28,036 bases of DNA. Source: JAPLJQ01 sp037143735. Its GTDB lineage: Bacteria; Desulfobacterota; Syntrophia; Syntrophales; UBA2185. The stretch spans positions 1 to 28,036 of the forward strand of contig JBAWYD010000017.1 in NCBI GenBank assembly GCA_037143735.1, in the 5' to 3' direction. The notes below the pieces were generated by a model. The model searched no databases and was not told the DNA's origin. It saw only the letters and a list, made by a program, of their open reading frames with translations. Of the stretch, positions 7,767-15,914 are shown piece after piece; positions within the stretch are counted from its first letter, which is position 1; the number at the start of each line of letters is the position of its first letter. Position numbers and translations under genes: made by a program.

Positions 7767-8138
7767 CTATAGTGCTGTTTCCAGTGCTTTTGCCGCGATG
7801 GCTGAATATGTGCCTATACCGAAGAGAATAAGCCCGACTATCCATAAAATGACAGTGAAGCCATCCTGAAATGATTTTTTCGGTCCCAGTTCAAACACAA
7901 TCGTTCTTAACCCATAAAATCCGTGGTATAAAGCAGCACCCAACAGGATGATATAGGAAAAAGCAAGGAACTGATTCTGACTTCGGAAGGCAACATTTCC
8001 CCAGTCTGTGACGGCCCCACCATCCGGGTTAAAAACGCCAAGCATCGAAAGATGCATGACCGTCATATGCAATCCCGCAAAGATAAGGATCACGATTGCT
8101 GAAATAATAAACCAAGTCCAATATGCGGTTTCCCTCAT
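7767..8138 (-). CDS. sdhD: succinate dehydrogenase membrane anchor subunit, SdhD-like
   Basis: A 123-aa hydrophobic protein with three predicted membrane helices: about residues 8-30, 56-77 and 93-115. Histidines in GLHMTVMHLS and ALYHGFYGLR are candidates for haem ligation or quinone contact. YHGFYGLRTIVFELG parallels the HALNGIRLIFIELG segment of the neighbouring anchor, as expected for the paired SdhC/SdhD fold. It lies 10 bases after sdhC and 13 bases before sdhB, so it is part of the same complex. Calling it SdhD rather than SdhC is by position and by the weaker cytochrome b556 signature. Confidence 0.82.
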   Translation of the reverse strand: MRETAYWTWFIISAIVILIFAGLHMTVMHLSMLGVFNPDGGAVTDWGNVAFRSQNQFLAFSYIILLGAALYHGFYGLRTIVFELGPKKSFQDGFTVILWIVGLILFGIGTYSAIAAKALETAL

Positions 8139-8148
8139 GACTACCTCC

Positions 8149-8586
8149 CTAATGACTTCCGAAGAAAGTATTGTACCCTCCAGCGAGGATCAGAATGGCG
8201 CAAATCACCATCACGATCATCATCAAGGGTTTCTGGTTGTTAAGAGACGACTTGTAAGGAAATATCGGCTCTTCGGCTTTTCCTACGGCCAGCCCAAGTT
8301 CAATGAAAATGAGCCTGATTCCATTCAGGGCGTGGAATGCAAAGGCCACAAAAACGAAGAATTCGCCAAGTTTGAAAATGGGGTTTTTTAAAAGCACCAT
8401 GGCGACATTCCAGCTTTCCGGACCATACATCCTGACGGAGCTTGCAAATATATGCAGCAAAAAGAACATAAGAATTCCGAGCCCGGTAAGGCGGTGTAGT
8501 ATATACAGATACCGTTCTACACCCCAGCGACCACCTCCGAGCCATCCAATGATTCCCAAATGGTTATCGAACTGTTTGTTTCCCAT
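8149..8586 (-). CDS. sdhC: succinate dehydrogenase cytochrome b556 subunit, SdhC-like
   Basis: A 145-aa membrane subunit with three predicted helices near residues 30-48, 72-95 and 118-140. The segment YILHRLTGLGILMFFLLHIF is the SdhC signature, with the arginine and following residues near the quinone site and histidines suited to haem b; FHALNGIRLIFIELG supplies another. It anchors the flavoprotein and iron-sulfur subunits to the inner membrane and passes electrons to or from quinone. It follows sdhA by 11 bases and precedes sdhD by 10. The separate C and D anchors differ from the single fused cytochrome b of FrdCAB-type enzymes. Confidence 0.87.
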   Translation of the reverse strand: MGNKQFDNHLGIIGWLGGGRWGVERYLYILHRLTGLGILMFFLLHIFASSVRMYGPESWNVAMVLLKNPIFKLGEFFVFVAFAFHALNGIRLIFIELGLAVGKAEEPIFPYKSSLNNQKPLMMIVMVICAILILAGGYNTFFGSH

Positions 8587-8597
8587 CTTTCTTCCCC

Positions 8598-10337
8598 CTA
8601 ATATTTACGCTCAACCGGTTTCCACTTGGTGATGGTTACCGGCTTGTAAGAAAGTTTTGGTCCTTCTTTCGAGTAGCTGACCAGTGTATGTTTTAGCCAT
8701 TTCTCATCATCCCGGTTCGGAAAATCGTAACGGGCATGTCCGCCTCGGGACTCTTCCCTTACCACGGCTGCCGTCAGCAGCATTTCGGCAAGATCAACAA
8801 GATTTCCTATTTCCATGGCATTCATCAGGTTGGTGTTATAGACAGAACCCTTGTCGGCAACATAGATATTTTCAAAACGCTGCTTTAATGCTTTGACCTT
8901 CTTCAAGCCTGCGCTCATCTCTTCGCCGGTTCTATACACACCTGCATGCTGGTCCATTGCTTCCCTGAGCTCACGTTTGATATCGTAAAGATTTTCCGTG
9001 CCTTTCTTCTGGAGGAGATCCTCGAAAATACGCTTCTTCTCCGCCTTGACCTGTTCATCGGGAACTTTTATCAAAGGAGCCCCGGATTGTATAAACTTCA
9101 CGATTTCCTGTCCCGTGATGCCGCCCCATACAAGGCACTCCGTTGTGGAGTTGGAACCCAGCCGGTTTGCGCCGTGGAGTGAATGGGCGGCAACTTCACC
9201 GGCGGCCCACACGCCCTTCATGGTCGTTGCTCCGTTGATGTCCGCTTCAATGCCTCCCATCGCATAATGGGCGACGGGGCGTATCGGAATGGGTTCGGTG
9301 ATCGGGTCGATGCCGCGATACTTTATGCAGACTTCCCGGATCAAGGGAAGGGTCTGGTTGATTTTCTTTGCGCCAAGGTGGGTCAGGTCGAGGTGAATGT
9401 AATCGAGACCCCCAGGACCTTTGAACCCTCTCCCTTCTTTTATCTCCGTGATTTCGGAACGGGAGACGATGTCGCGAGGGGCAAGCTCCATCATCTTGGG
9501 AGCATACTTTTCCATCATGCGGTCGCCCTTGGAATTGATAAGGTATCCGCCTTCCGCCCGGCAGGCCTCCGTCATGAGAATACCGGAAGGAATCAGGCCC
9601 GTCGGATGAAACTGTAGAAATTCCGGGTCCTCGATATTCAACCCTGCCCGGTATGCGATGGACTGTCCGTCGCCGCTGACCGTCTGTGAATAGGTCGTGA
9701 ATCCGTACAGGGTTCCCAGACCGCCGGAGGCGATGAGCATCGCCTTTCCCCTGAGGACCATGAATTTGCCGCTGGCCAGATCGATGCCCGTAATCCCGGC
9801 AAATGCGCCGTTTTCATACAGGATGGACGTGGCGAAAAATTCGTCGTAACGGTTGAAATTTTTGTACTGCATCAGGTTGTCATAAAGGGTCTGAACTTCG
9901 AAGAAGCCCGTCTTATCAGCCGCCATTGTGGCTCTCGGATAACTGTGTCCGCCGAAGGGCCGCTGCATGAGCCTGCCATTCGGGAACCGGGACCAGGGCA
10001 TTCCCCAGTGCTCCAGAAGCATCATCTCCTCGGGCGCCTGTCGAACAAATCTGTCCACGACATCTTGATCGGCCAGAAAGTCAGATCCCTTAACGGTATC
10101 CCACGCATGAAGATCCAGGTTATCCCCATCCTCCTCCTGGAGAACAGCAGCAGAACCTCCTTCAGCACACACGGAATGGGGACGCTGTATTTGAACCTTC
10201 GATACGAGAGCCATGTTGATGGTGTCTTTGGATTTCCGGGCAATCTCTACCGCGGCGCGAAGACCGGCCAGACCTGTTCCGAAAATCAAGACATCATGTG
10301 TATAAACCTCTACTTCACTACTCTTCATATTTCCCAT
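8598..10337 (-). CDS. sdhA: succinate dehydrogenase / fumarate reductase flavoprotein subunit
   Basis: A 579-aa catalytic subunit with covalent FAD that interconverts succinate and fumarate on the cytoplasmic face. It has the FAD-binding DVLIFGTGLAGLRAAVEIA, the histidine for covalent FAD in RPHSVCAEGGSAAV (His54), QFHPTGLIPSG, ACRAEGGYLI and the active-site region PVAHYAMGGIEADINGAT followed by GEVAAHSLHGANRLGSNS. An open frame begins with GTG at 10346, but the ATG at 10337 has GGGTGG five bases upstream and is preferred; another ATG at 10328 is possible. It is the first sdh gene, about 100 bases after the fumarase-like small gene, with a hairpin between them. Confidence 0.94.
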   Translation of the reverse strand: MGNMKSSEVEVYTHDVLIFGTGLAGLRAAVEIARKSKDTINMALVSKVQIQRPHSVCAEGGSAAVLQEEDGDNLDLHAWDTVKGSDFLADQDVVDRFVRQAPEEMMLLEHWGMPWSRFPNGRLMQRPFGGHSYPRATMAADKTGFFEVQTLYDNLMQYKNFNRYDEFFATSILYENGAFAGITGIDLASGKFMVLRGKAMLIASGGLGTLYGFTTYSQTVSGDGQSIAYRAGLNIEDPEFLQFHPTGLIPSGILMTEACRAEGGYLINSKGDRMMEKYAPKMMELAPRDIVSRSEITEIKEGRGFKGPGGLDYIHLDLTHLGAKKINQTLPLIREVCIKYRGIDPITEPIPIRPVAHYAMGGIEADINGATTMKGVWAAGEVAAHSLHGANRLGSNSTTECLVWGGITGQEIVKFIQSGAPLIKVPDEQVKAEKKRIFEDLLQKKGTENLYDIKRELREAMDQHAGVYRTGEEMSAGLKKVKALKQRFENIYVADKGSVYNTNLMNAMEIGNLVDLAEMLLTAAVVREESRGGHARYDFPNRDDEKWLKHTLVSYSKEGPKLSYKPVTITKWKPVERKY

Positions 10338-10404
10338 AGCTACCACCCAATTGTTTCAGGTTATAAAGTGATTAAACACTCCATGCCCGGTTGTTAAGTA
10401 ATTT

Positions 10405-10428
10405 GGGGAGAGTGTTTCCACTCTCCCC
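10405..10428. other. strong hairpin between the fumarase-tail gene and sdhA
   Basis: GGGGAGAGTG (10405-10414) and CACTCTCCCC (10419-10428) are perfect complements around a TTTC loop. It lies 7 bases after the stop of the 57-aa gene and about 67 bases before sdhA. No run of T follows in either direction, so it is a poor intrinsic terminator and a better candidate for an mRNA-processing or stability element that sets sdh level apart from the upstream genes. Confidence 0.6.
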
Positions 10429-10435
10429 CCGGAGA

Positions 10436-10609
10436 TTATTCTCTCTTGTATTTCTTAACATTTTCAATGTAAAGATCACTTCCCCTGGTGTCACCGATGA
10501 CAATGACGGGGAAACTCTCTACCTCAAGCCTGCGAACGTCCTCTGTCCACAGGTCATCAAAGGCCGCTTCCATTTTCTCTTCTATCTCTTCATGAGGAAT
10601 GGAATGCAT
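10436..10609 (-). CDS. 57-aa protein resembling the C-terminus of class I fumarase beta subunit
   Basis: The ATG at 10609 is preceded by an in-frame stop and by AGGA eight bases upstream, and the frame runs 57 codons to TAA. Residues 16-57 (FDDLWTEDVRRLEVESFPVI onward, then VIGDTRGSDLYIENVKKY) resemble, from memory, the last 40 residues of class I Fe-S fumarate hydratase beta subunits, which read about EDLGPEAIRRLEVEDFP followed by a D-x-x-G-x-x-L motif. The N-terminal 15 residues are unlike fumarase. It is far too short to be catalytic and lacks the cluster ligands. It sits 18 bases after the 5S subunit gene within a pathway whose fumarase is otherwise absent, so it is either a fumarase remnant kept in frame or a small regulatory or accessory protein. 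Confidence 0.7.
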   Translation of the reverse strand: MHSIPHEEIEEKMEAAFDDLWTEDVRRLEVESFPVIVIGDTRGSDLYIENVKKYKRE

Positions 10610-10627
10610 TTATAAATTCCTGCAACC

Positions 10628-12535
10628 TTATCCGATATCTATCAGTACCTGACCCACCGCAACTGAATCGCCGGATTTTACATGGATCGTCTTCACTTCC
10701 CCGTCAATCGGAGAGGGGAGAGGATTCTGCATTTTCATGGCTTCCAGAATGACAACCTGCTGACCCGCCTTAACCTTGTCTCCGACTGCACAGGTGACGT
10801 CAACGATAAGGCCGGGCATGGGCGCCGATACTGATCCTGCGCCGCCTGCTGCGGGTTTCGGAGCCGCCGCGGGCGCTGCTGCTGCTGGTCTCGGTGCTGC
10901 TGCTGGTCTCGGCGCCGCTGCAACCGCAGGAGCTGCAATGATTGCGCCGCCTTCAGACTCAACTTCAACGGCATAGTAGGATTCATCGACAAATACGTTG
11001 AATTTCCTGATGCCGGCGCCTTTTTCGGGGGCTACCTTTACGGGTTTCTCCATAAGCTTCCCGGCAAGGGCCTTCTTGATCAGATCATCTTCTCTCTTCA
11101 CTTCTTCAATGGTCTTCGCTATGACTTCTTTGGGAATGGGCTCGAGACCATACTTCCACTTCAGGAATCTCAACCCGGTCTGGGGATAGATGGCATAGAT
11201 CAGTGTATCGCCGGGATTCTTCGCGATATCTTTCGTTGCCTCTCTTGCCTTATCCATTTCCGGCTCTAAGGCGTCTGCAGCACGGTTTGTCATGGGGGTC
11301 TCGCCCCGCTTATACCCTTTGAGGCACATCTTCTGAACTTCTTTATCAATGGGTGCGGGCGGCGCGCCGTAGAGACCGTAACAGTAATCTTTAATCTCGT
11401 TCGTGATCATCTTGTAGCGACCCAACAACACGTTCATAACGGCCTGGATTCCCACGATCTGACTGGTGGGGGTTACGAGGGGAGGATACCCCAGCTCTTT
11501 ACGGGTCTGGGGAAGCTCATCATACACTTCATTGATTCTGTGAAGCGCATTTTGCTCCCTCAAATTCGCCACGAGGTTGGTCTGCATGCCGCCGGGGACC
11601 TGATGGAGCAGAACGCCGGCGTCGATCACGGCCATCCTTGTCGTGTCGAGGAACTGACGGTACTTCGGTGCGATCACTTCAAGGTTATTCCCGATTTCAA
11701 CCATTTTCCTCAGATCCAGGCCTATATCTCTGTCCGTGCCTTCGAGGGCAACAAGGATCGGTTCGATAGCGGGCTGGGAGGAACGCAGAGCAAAGGGAGA
11801 CAGCGCCGTATCGACGATATCCACGCCGGCTTCCGCCGCCTTCAGATAGGCCATGGAACCCTGGCCGCTGGTGTAGTGGGTATGGAGCTCTATAGGGATC
11901 TTGATTGCTGCCTTCAAGGCTTTTACCAGGTCATAGGCGTCATAGGGGGAAATCAATCCCGCCATGTCCTTGATACAGAAGGAGTCCGCTCCCATCTGTT
12001 CAATAATCTTCGCCTTCTTTACATAGAAATCGAGGTCATACACCTCGCCGCCCATCCGCCTCTGGGTCAGAGAGTAACAGACGCTGCCCTGGATGTGCTT
12101 TCCCGCTTTCTTGATGGCCCGGAAGGGGGCTTCGAAGTTTCTTGTGTCGTTCACGGCGTCAAACACCCGGAAGACATCCAGACCGCACTCGGCCGTGTAC
12201 TGGACAAACTCGTCGACGACGTCGTCGGCGTAGTTTCTGTAACCAACGATGTTCTGACCGCGAAGGAGCATCATCAGTTTGGTATCGGGCAATAACTTTC
12301 TCATTGTTCTGAGACGATCCCAAGGATCCTCACCTAAAAACCGTGTGGGCACGTCAAAAGTAGCGCCGCCCCATACCTCCATGCAGTACCACCCGATCTC
12401 ATTCATCGCTTCTGCTAAGGGAATCATATCCTCCGTTCTCATTCTGGTCGCCAGGGATGACTGGTGGCCATCGCGGAAAGTCGTATCCGTGATTTTCAGA
12501 GGATTTGCTGCTGTTTTATTTTTCTTCTCTGCCAT
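10628..12535 (-). CDS. biotin-dependent carboxyltransferase: 5S-type / pyruvate carboxylase subunit B / oxaloacetate decarboxylase alpha-like, with biotinyl domain
   Basis: A 635-aa protein in three parts. Residues 12-300 form the HMGL-like TIM barrel with ITDTTFRDGHQSSLATRMRT, the candidate carbamylated lysine in FCIKDMAGLISP and metal-binding HTHYTSG. A conserved PycB/OadA C-domain follows to about 500. After an Ala/Pro-rich linker (about 534-565, encoded by near-repeats around 10870-10930) comes a biotinyl domain with EAMKM, biotin on Lys601. It moves CO2 between biotin and pyruvate/oxaloacetate. The neighbouring 12S-type subunit and epimerase suggest a methylmalonyl-CoA:pyruvate transcarboxylase in which 5S and 1.3S are fused. 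An oxaloacetate decarboxylase or PycB role is possible, but there is no membrane OadB/OadG gene and no biotin carboxylase nearby. Confidence 0.9.
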   Translation of the reverse strand: MAEKKNKTAANPLKITDTTFRDGHQSSLATRMRTEDMIPLAEAMNEIGWYCMEVWGGATFDVPTRFLGEDPWDRLRTMRKLLPDTKLMMLLRGQNIVGYRNYADDVVDEFVQYTAECGLDVFRVFDAVNDTRNFEAPFRAIKKAGKHIQGSVCYSLTQRRMGGEVYDLDFYVKKAKIIEQMGADSFCIKDMAGLISPYDAYDLVKALKAAIKIPIELHTHYTSGQGSMAYLKAAEAGVDIVDTALSPFALRSSQPAIEPILVALEGTDRDIGLDLRKMVEIGNNLEVIAPKYRQFLDTTRMAVIDAGVLLHQVPGGMQTNLVANLREQNALHRINEVYDELPQTRKELGYPPLVTPTSQIVGIQAVMNVLLGRYKMITNEIKDYCYGLYGAPPAPIDKEVQKMCLKGYKRGETPMTNRAADALEPEMDKAREATKDIAKNPGDTLIYAIYPQTGLRFLKWKYGLEPIPKEVIAKTIEEVKREDDLIKKALAGKLMEKPVKVAPEKGAGIRKFNVFVDESYYAVEVESEGGAIIAAPAVAAAPRPAAAPRPAAAAPAAAPKPAAGGAGSVSAPMPGLIVDVTCAVGDKVKAGQQVVILEAMKMQNPLPSPIDGEVKTIHVKSGDSVAVGQVLIDIG

Positions 12536-12575
12536 AATTTTAAACTCCCTTTCATGAAATTATTATTCTTTATTG

Positions 12576-12589
12576 TTCAAATATTTGAA
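12576..12589. promoter_or_regulatory. 14-bp palindrome upstream of the 5S subunit gene
   Basis: TTCAAATATTTGAA is a perfect 14-bp palindrome, 41 bases before the ATG at 12535, in the AT-rich 127-base gap between the 64-aa gene and the 5S gene. It could be an operator or an RNA hairpin; no clear promoter pairs with it. Confidence 0.3.
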
Positions 12590-12662
12590 TAATTTGACTT
12601 ACTTATCACTATATATTAGCACTGCGGCCTTAGCTGCCGTTGCTCAAGCTGATATAAGGATA

Positions 12663-12857
12663 TTAATACATCCGCATCTGCCACGACCGTCTCTGCAACG
12701 TCGCGTCCATCCGTCCGGCTATCGCCCAGAGATTCACGGTTGCATATGGCGGAGCCGCTGCCGCTGCCTGTGCCGCCATTGCTGCGGCTTCTTCTTCAAG
12801 ATAGGCGCCTAACGCGGCCGAAATAGCCGCCATCACTTTTGGATCTATTGATTCCAT
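12663..12857 (-). CDS. small accessory subunit of a biotin-dependent carboxyltransferase
   Basis: A 64-aa protein: an acidic helical N-terminus (MESIDPKVMAAISAALGAYL), an alanine-rich stretch (residues 24-35) and a basic tail NLWAIAGRMDATLQRRSWQM. No membrane helix is seen, so it is not a normal OadG gamma subunit. The layout, helix plus flexible linker plus tryptophan/arginine-rich tail, resembles the small delta/epsilon-type subunits found beside decarboxylase and transcarboxylase genes. It has AAGGAAA six bases before the ATG and begins 31 bases after the 12S-type gene. The inferred job is to dock 12S- and 5S-type subunits together. Confidence 0.7.
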   Translation of the reverse strand: MESIDPKVMAAISAALGAYLEEEAAAMAAQAAAAAPPYATVNLWAIAGRMDATLQRRSWQMRMY

Positions 12858-12888
12858 ATGAAATTTCCTTTTCTATGTCATCTAATTC

Positions 12889-14442
12889 CTACATGGGAAT
12901 ATTGCCGTGTTTCTTCGGTGGCCTGGTTTCCCGCTTGGACCTCAGCATATCGAGGCACCGAATGATGTAACGGCGGGTCTCGTGGGGTCGAATCACCGCA
13001 TCCACATAGCCTCTGCCTGCTGCCGCATAAGGATTACAGAAGGCGTCTTCGTATTCCTTGATTTTCGCTGCTCGCATGGCTTTGGGGTCTTCTGCCTCTT
13101 TAATCTCCTTTCGGAAGATGATGTTACATGCCCCTTCAGCGCCCATAACCGCCATCTCTGCCGTCGGCCAGGCGATGACCATGTCCGCACCCAGGTCGCG
13201 GCTGCACATGGCAAGATAGGATCCGCCGTAGTCCTTCCGGGTTGCCAGGGTGATCTTCGGGACAGTTGCTTCCGAGTAGCACCACAGGAGCTTTGCACCA
13301 TGACGGATGATTCCCCTCCATTCCTGGTCCGTTCCGGGCAGATAGCCGGGAACGTCGGCGATGGTAATCATGGGAATATTGAAGGCATCGCAGAAACGAA
13401 TGAATTTTGTTGCCTTGTCGGAAGCGTCCACATCCAGACACCCGGCGAGCCAGGCGGGCTGGTTCGCGATGAAACCAACCGTATGACCTCCCATACGTCC
13501 GAACGCCACTACCATATTCCGGGCAAAGTACATATGGGGTTCCAGGAAATCGCCGTTGTCACACAGTGTGCCAATCAGGGTCTTCATGTCATAATTCTGT
13601 CTCGCGGAATCCGGCACAAGGGTGTCCAGATTGTAATCAAGCCGGTTCGGGTCGTCCCCTGTATCCACATAGGGTGGATCCTCCATGTTGTTGGAGGGGA
13701 GGAAACTGAGAAGTCTCTTGATTTGATTGATGTTGTCTTCATCGCTCTCACAGGCGAAGTGCGCCACACCACTCTTCGTGTTGTGGGTCATCGCTCCCCC
13801 CAGAGCCTCAAAATCAATGATTTCTCCGGTCACGGATCTGATGACATCGGGACCTGTAATAAACATGTAGCTGGAGTTCTTGGTCATGAAGATCCAGTCC
13901 GTCATGGCGGGCGAATACACAGCGCCTCCCGCGGTGGGTCCCATGATGGCGGAAATCTGAGGGATCGTGCCTGATGCGCAGGAGTTGCGGTAGAATATCT
14001 GGCCGTAACCGGCGAGGGAGTCCACCGCTTCCTGGATTCTGGCGCCGCCGGAGTCATTAAAGCCCACACAGGGAGCTCCGGTTTTTACAGCCAGATCCAT
14101 AACCTTGCAGATCTTCTTGGAGTGCATCTCGCCGAGCGATCCGGCTCGGGCGGTAAAATCCTGGGAAAAGGCGAATACCGTTCGTCCGTTTACCTTTCCG
14201 TATCCCGTGATGACCGCTTCTGCCGGCACTTCCACTTTGTCCATGCCAAAGTCGGTACAACGGTGGCGCATGAACAGGTCTGTTTCCACAAACGTGCCCG
14301 GGTCATACAGGAGGTTGATCCTTTCCCGTGCCGTGAGCTTGCCGCCCTCATGCTGCTTCGCGATTGCCTTCGGCCCGCCCTGGGCCATGGCAATGGCTTC
14401 ACGTCTTTCTAATTCCTGAATTTTTGGAGGTTTTTCACTCAT
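12889..14442 (-). CDS. methylmalonyl/propionyl-CoA carboxyltransferase, 12S-type subunit
   Basis: A 517-aa acyl-CoA carboxyltransferase of the crotonase-like AccD/PccB family, which moves carboxylate between biotin and propionyl-CoA/methylmalonyl-CoA. Typical segments are GGPKAIAKQHEGGKLTARER, RINLLYDPGTFVETD, FSQDFTARAGSLGEMHSKKI, FNDSGGARIQEAV, GPTAGGAVYSPAMTD, ADVPGYLPGTDQE, RKDYGGSYLAMCSRDLGAD and the C-terminal PPKKHGNIPM. Length and ends are standard. Located between the epimerase gene (29 bases upstream) and the 64-aa subunit, it most likely works as the 12S core of a transcarboxylase with the 5S/biotin protein; a propionyl-CoA carboxylase role would need a biotin carboxylase, which is not in the window. 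Confidence 0.92.
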   Translation of the reverse strand: MSEKPPKIQELERREAIAMAQGGPKAIAKQHEGGKLTARERINLLYDPGTFVETDLFMRHRCTDFGMDKVEVPAEAVITGYGKVNGRTVFAFSQDFTARAGSLGEMHSKKICKVMDLAVKTGAPCVGFNDSGGARIQEAVDSLAGYGQIFYRNSCASGTIPQISAIMGPTAGGAVYSPAMTDWIFMTKNSSYMFITGPDVIRSVTGEIIDFEALGGAMTHNTKSGVAHFACESDEDNINQIKRLLSFLPSNNMEDPPYVDTGDDPNRLDYNLDTLVPDSARQNYDMKTLIGTLCDNGDFLEPHMYFARNMVVAFGRMGGHTVGFIANQPAWLAGCLDVDASDKATKFIRFCDAFNIPMITIADVPGYLPGTDQEWRGIIRHGAKLLWCYSEATVPKITLATRKDYGGSYLAMCSRDLGADMVIAWPTAEMAVMGAEGACNIIFRKEIKEAEDPKAMRAAKIKEYEDAFCNPYAAAGRGYVDAVIRPHETRRYIIRCLDMLRSKRETRPPKKHGNIPM

Positions 14443-14471
14443 TACTTCTCTCCTCTATTTTTATATAATTG

Positions 14472-14876
14472 TTATATTTTCTGACACAGTTCCACTAAAA
14501 CACCATTCGTACTCTTCGGGTGGAGGAAGGCGATCTTTTTCCCGCCGGCGCCCATGCGGGGAACCTTATCGATCAGACGAATACCCTTGGCTTCCAGCTC
14601 TTTTAAAGCCTCTTCAATGTTGTCCACTAAAAATGCAACGTGCTGGACGCCTTCTCCCTTCTTTTCAATGAAGCCCGCAATGGGGCCGTCCGGGGCGGTG
14701 GACTGTAAAAGCTCCACTTCCGTATCGCCTACAGGGAGAAACGAAGTTGTTACCTTCTGTTCGGCAACGGTTTCACTGCCTTCCAGTTTCAGACCCAGTG
14801 TGTCCCTGAAAAATTTGAGGGCCTCGTCAATGCTGTTTACTGCAACACCGATATGGTCAACCTTTAATACTTTCAT
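14472..14876 (-). CDS. mce: methylmalonyl-CoA epimerase (VOC family)
   Basis: A 134-aa cytosolic metalloenzyme that interconverts (R)- and (S)-methylmalonyl-CoA. The paired VOC half-sites are visible: VDHIGVAVNSIDEALKFFRD (His8), ELLQST, then EGVQHVAFLVDNIEEALKEL (His79) and NGVLVELCQK (Glu129). His8, His79 and Glu129, probably with Gln58, form the metal site. Length fits the family. A strong GGGAGG precedes the ATG. It lies between sucD and the 12S-type gene, exactly where the pathway needs a link between mutase and carboxyltransferase. Confidence 0.93.
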   Translation of the reverse strand: MKVLKVDHIGVAVNSIDEALKFFRDTLGLKLEGSETVAEQKVTTSFLPVGDTEVELLQSTAPDGPIAGFIEKKGEGVQHVAFLVDNIEEALKELEAKGIRLIDKVPRMGAGGKKIAFLHPKSTNGVLVELCQKI

Positions 14877-14982
14877 AAAGACCTCCCTATAGCTTTTCTT
14901 ACATGATGGTTGTAACCCCTGAAGGTCGGAATGTTAACTATTTTCACGTCTTATTAATCCTTTACTCGGTGTCAGGATAGTG

Positions 14983-14994
14983 TGTCCCTATTTA
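14983..14994. repeat. half-copy of the left-edge palindrome overlapping the sucD stop
   Basis: TGTCCCTATTTA at 14983-14994 matches bases 41-52 exactly. It contains the sucD stop codon (TAG on the minus strand, 14990-14988) and its last codons, so the end of SucD has been shaped by the repeat. No inverted partner is seen nearby. Confidence 0.5.
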
Positions 14995-15875
14995 TTTTTA
15001 GCCTTCTTGGCAAGAATTTCCTGTATCCTTTTGCCGATTTCAGCCGGGTTCTTCTCGACGATGACACCCGCTGCTTCCAGCGCCTTGAATTTTTCGTCTG
15101 CTGTGCCTTTTCCACCTGAGATGATGGCGCCGGCGTGGCCCATTCTTCTCCCCGGAGGGGCGGTTCTCCCGGCGATGAAAGATACGACCGGCTTGGTAAC
15201 ATTGGATTTGATAAATTCAGCGGCCTCTTCCTCGGCGGTGCCACCGATCTCGCCGATCATGACGAGAGCGACTGTATCCGGATCTTTCTCGTACAGTGCC
15301 AGCAGATCAACATAACCTGAACCGGGAATGGGATCACCGCCAATACCGATAGATGTGGTCTGGCCTATCCCCAAGTTGGTAAGCTGCCAGATCGCTTCAT
15401 AGGTCAACGTTCCACTTCTTGAGATGACGCCGACATTGCCTTTCTTATGAATAAAGCTCGGCATAAAACCGATCTTTCCTACACCAGGAGTGGTGATTCC
15501 CGGGCAGTTACAACCGATCATCCGGGCGCCGGAAACTTTAAGCACCTGTTTAACCTTGATCATATCCGTTACGGGGATACCTTCAGTCATACATACAACA
15601 AGTCCGATCCCCGCTTCGATTGCTTCAATAATGGCATCCGCAGAAAAAGCGGCGGGAGTGTACAAGGCGGCAACATTGGCGCCCTGTTTTTCTACCGCAT
15701 CGGCCACCCGGTTATAAACGGGAATTCCACTAACTTCCTGGCCGCCTTTTCCCGGGGTGACCCCGGCTACTACCTTCGTCCCGAATTTCACCGATTCGAG
15801 GGTATGAAAGGTCCCTTCGGAACCGGTAATCCCCTGTACGACTACACGAGAGTTTTTATCTAAAAGTATTGCCAT
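14988..15875 (-). CDS. sucD: succinyl-CoA synthetase alpha subunit
   Basis: A 295-aa subunit of succinate-CoA ligase, which makes succinyl-CoA from succinate with nucleotide triphosphate or the reverse. It has the CoA-binding QGITGSEGTFHT, GGVTPGKGG-like GVTPGKGGQ, GCNCPGITTPG, GVISRSGTLTYE and the phosphohistidine loop GRRMGHAGAIISGGKGTA with His247. The frame could open with TTG at 15881, but the ATG at 15875 (MAILLDKNSRVVVQG) matches the E. coli start and has GGGTGA seven bases upstream. It is 39 bases after sucC. The C-terminus KKAKNK ends inside a dispersed-repeat sequence. Confidence 0.95.
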   Translation of the reverse strand: MAILLDKNSRVVVQGITGSEGTFHTLESVKFGTKVVAGVTPGKGGQEVSGIPVYNRVADAVEKQGANVAALYTPAAFSADAIIEAIEAGIGLVVCMTEGIPVTDMIKVKQVLKVSGARMIGCNCPGITTPGVGKIGFMPSFIHKKGNVGVISRSGTLTYEAIWQLTNLGIGQTTSIGIGGDPIPGSGYVDLLALYEKDPDTVALVMIGEIGGTAEEEAAEFIKSNVTKPVVSFIAGRTAPPGRRMGHAGAIISGGKGTADEKFKALEAAGVIVEKNPAEIGKRIQEILAKKAKNK

Positions 15876-15914
15876 ATTCAACTCACCCTTTCTTTTTAAA
15901 TTTATATGATATTG

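Noticed and set aside
6989..7831. Plus-strand 280-codon frame opposite sdhB
   Set aside because: Shadow of sdhB and sdhD; composition is not protein-like.
10405..10428. Intrinsic terminator
   Set aside because: The stem is strong but no U tract follows on either strand.
10870..10930. Tandem repeat as a separate mobile or satellite element
   Set aside because: It simply encodes the Ala/Pro linker of the biotin-containing subunit, which is commonly repetitive.
12907..13974. Plus-strand 355-codon frame opposite the 12S-type gene
   Set aside because: Antisense shadow rich in His, Arg and Cys, with no ribosome-binding site.
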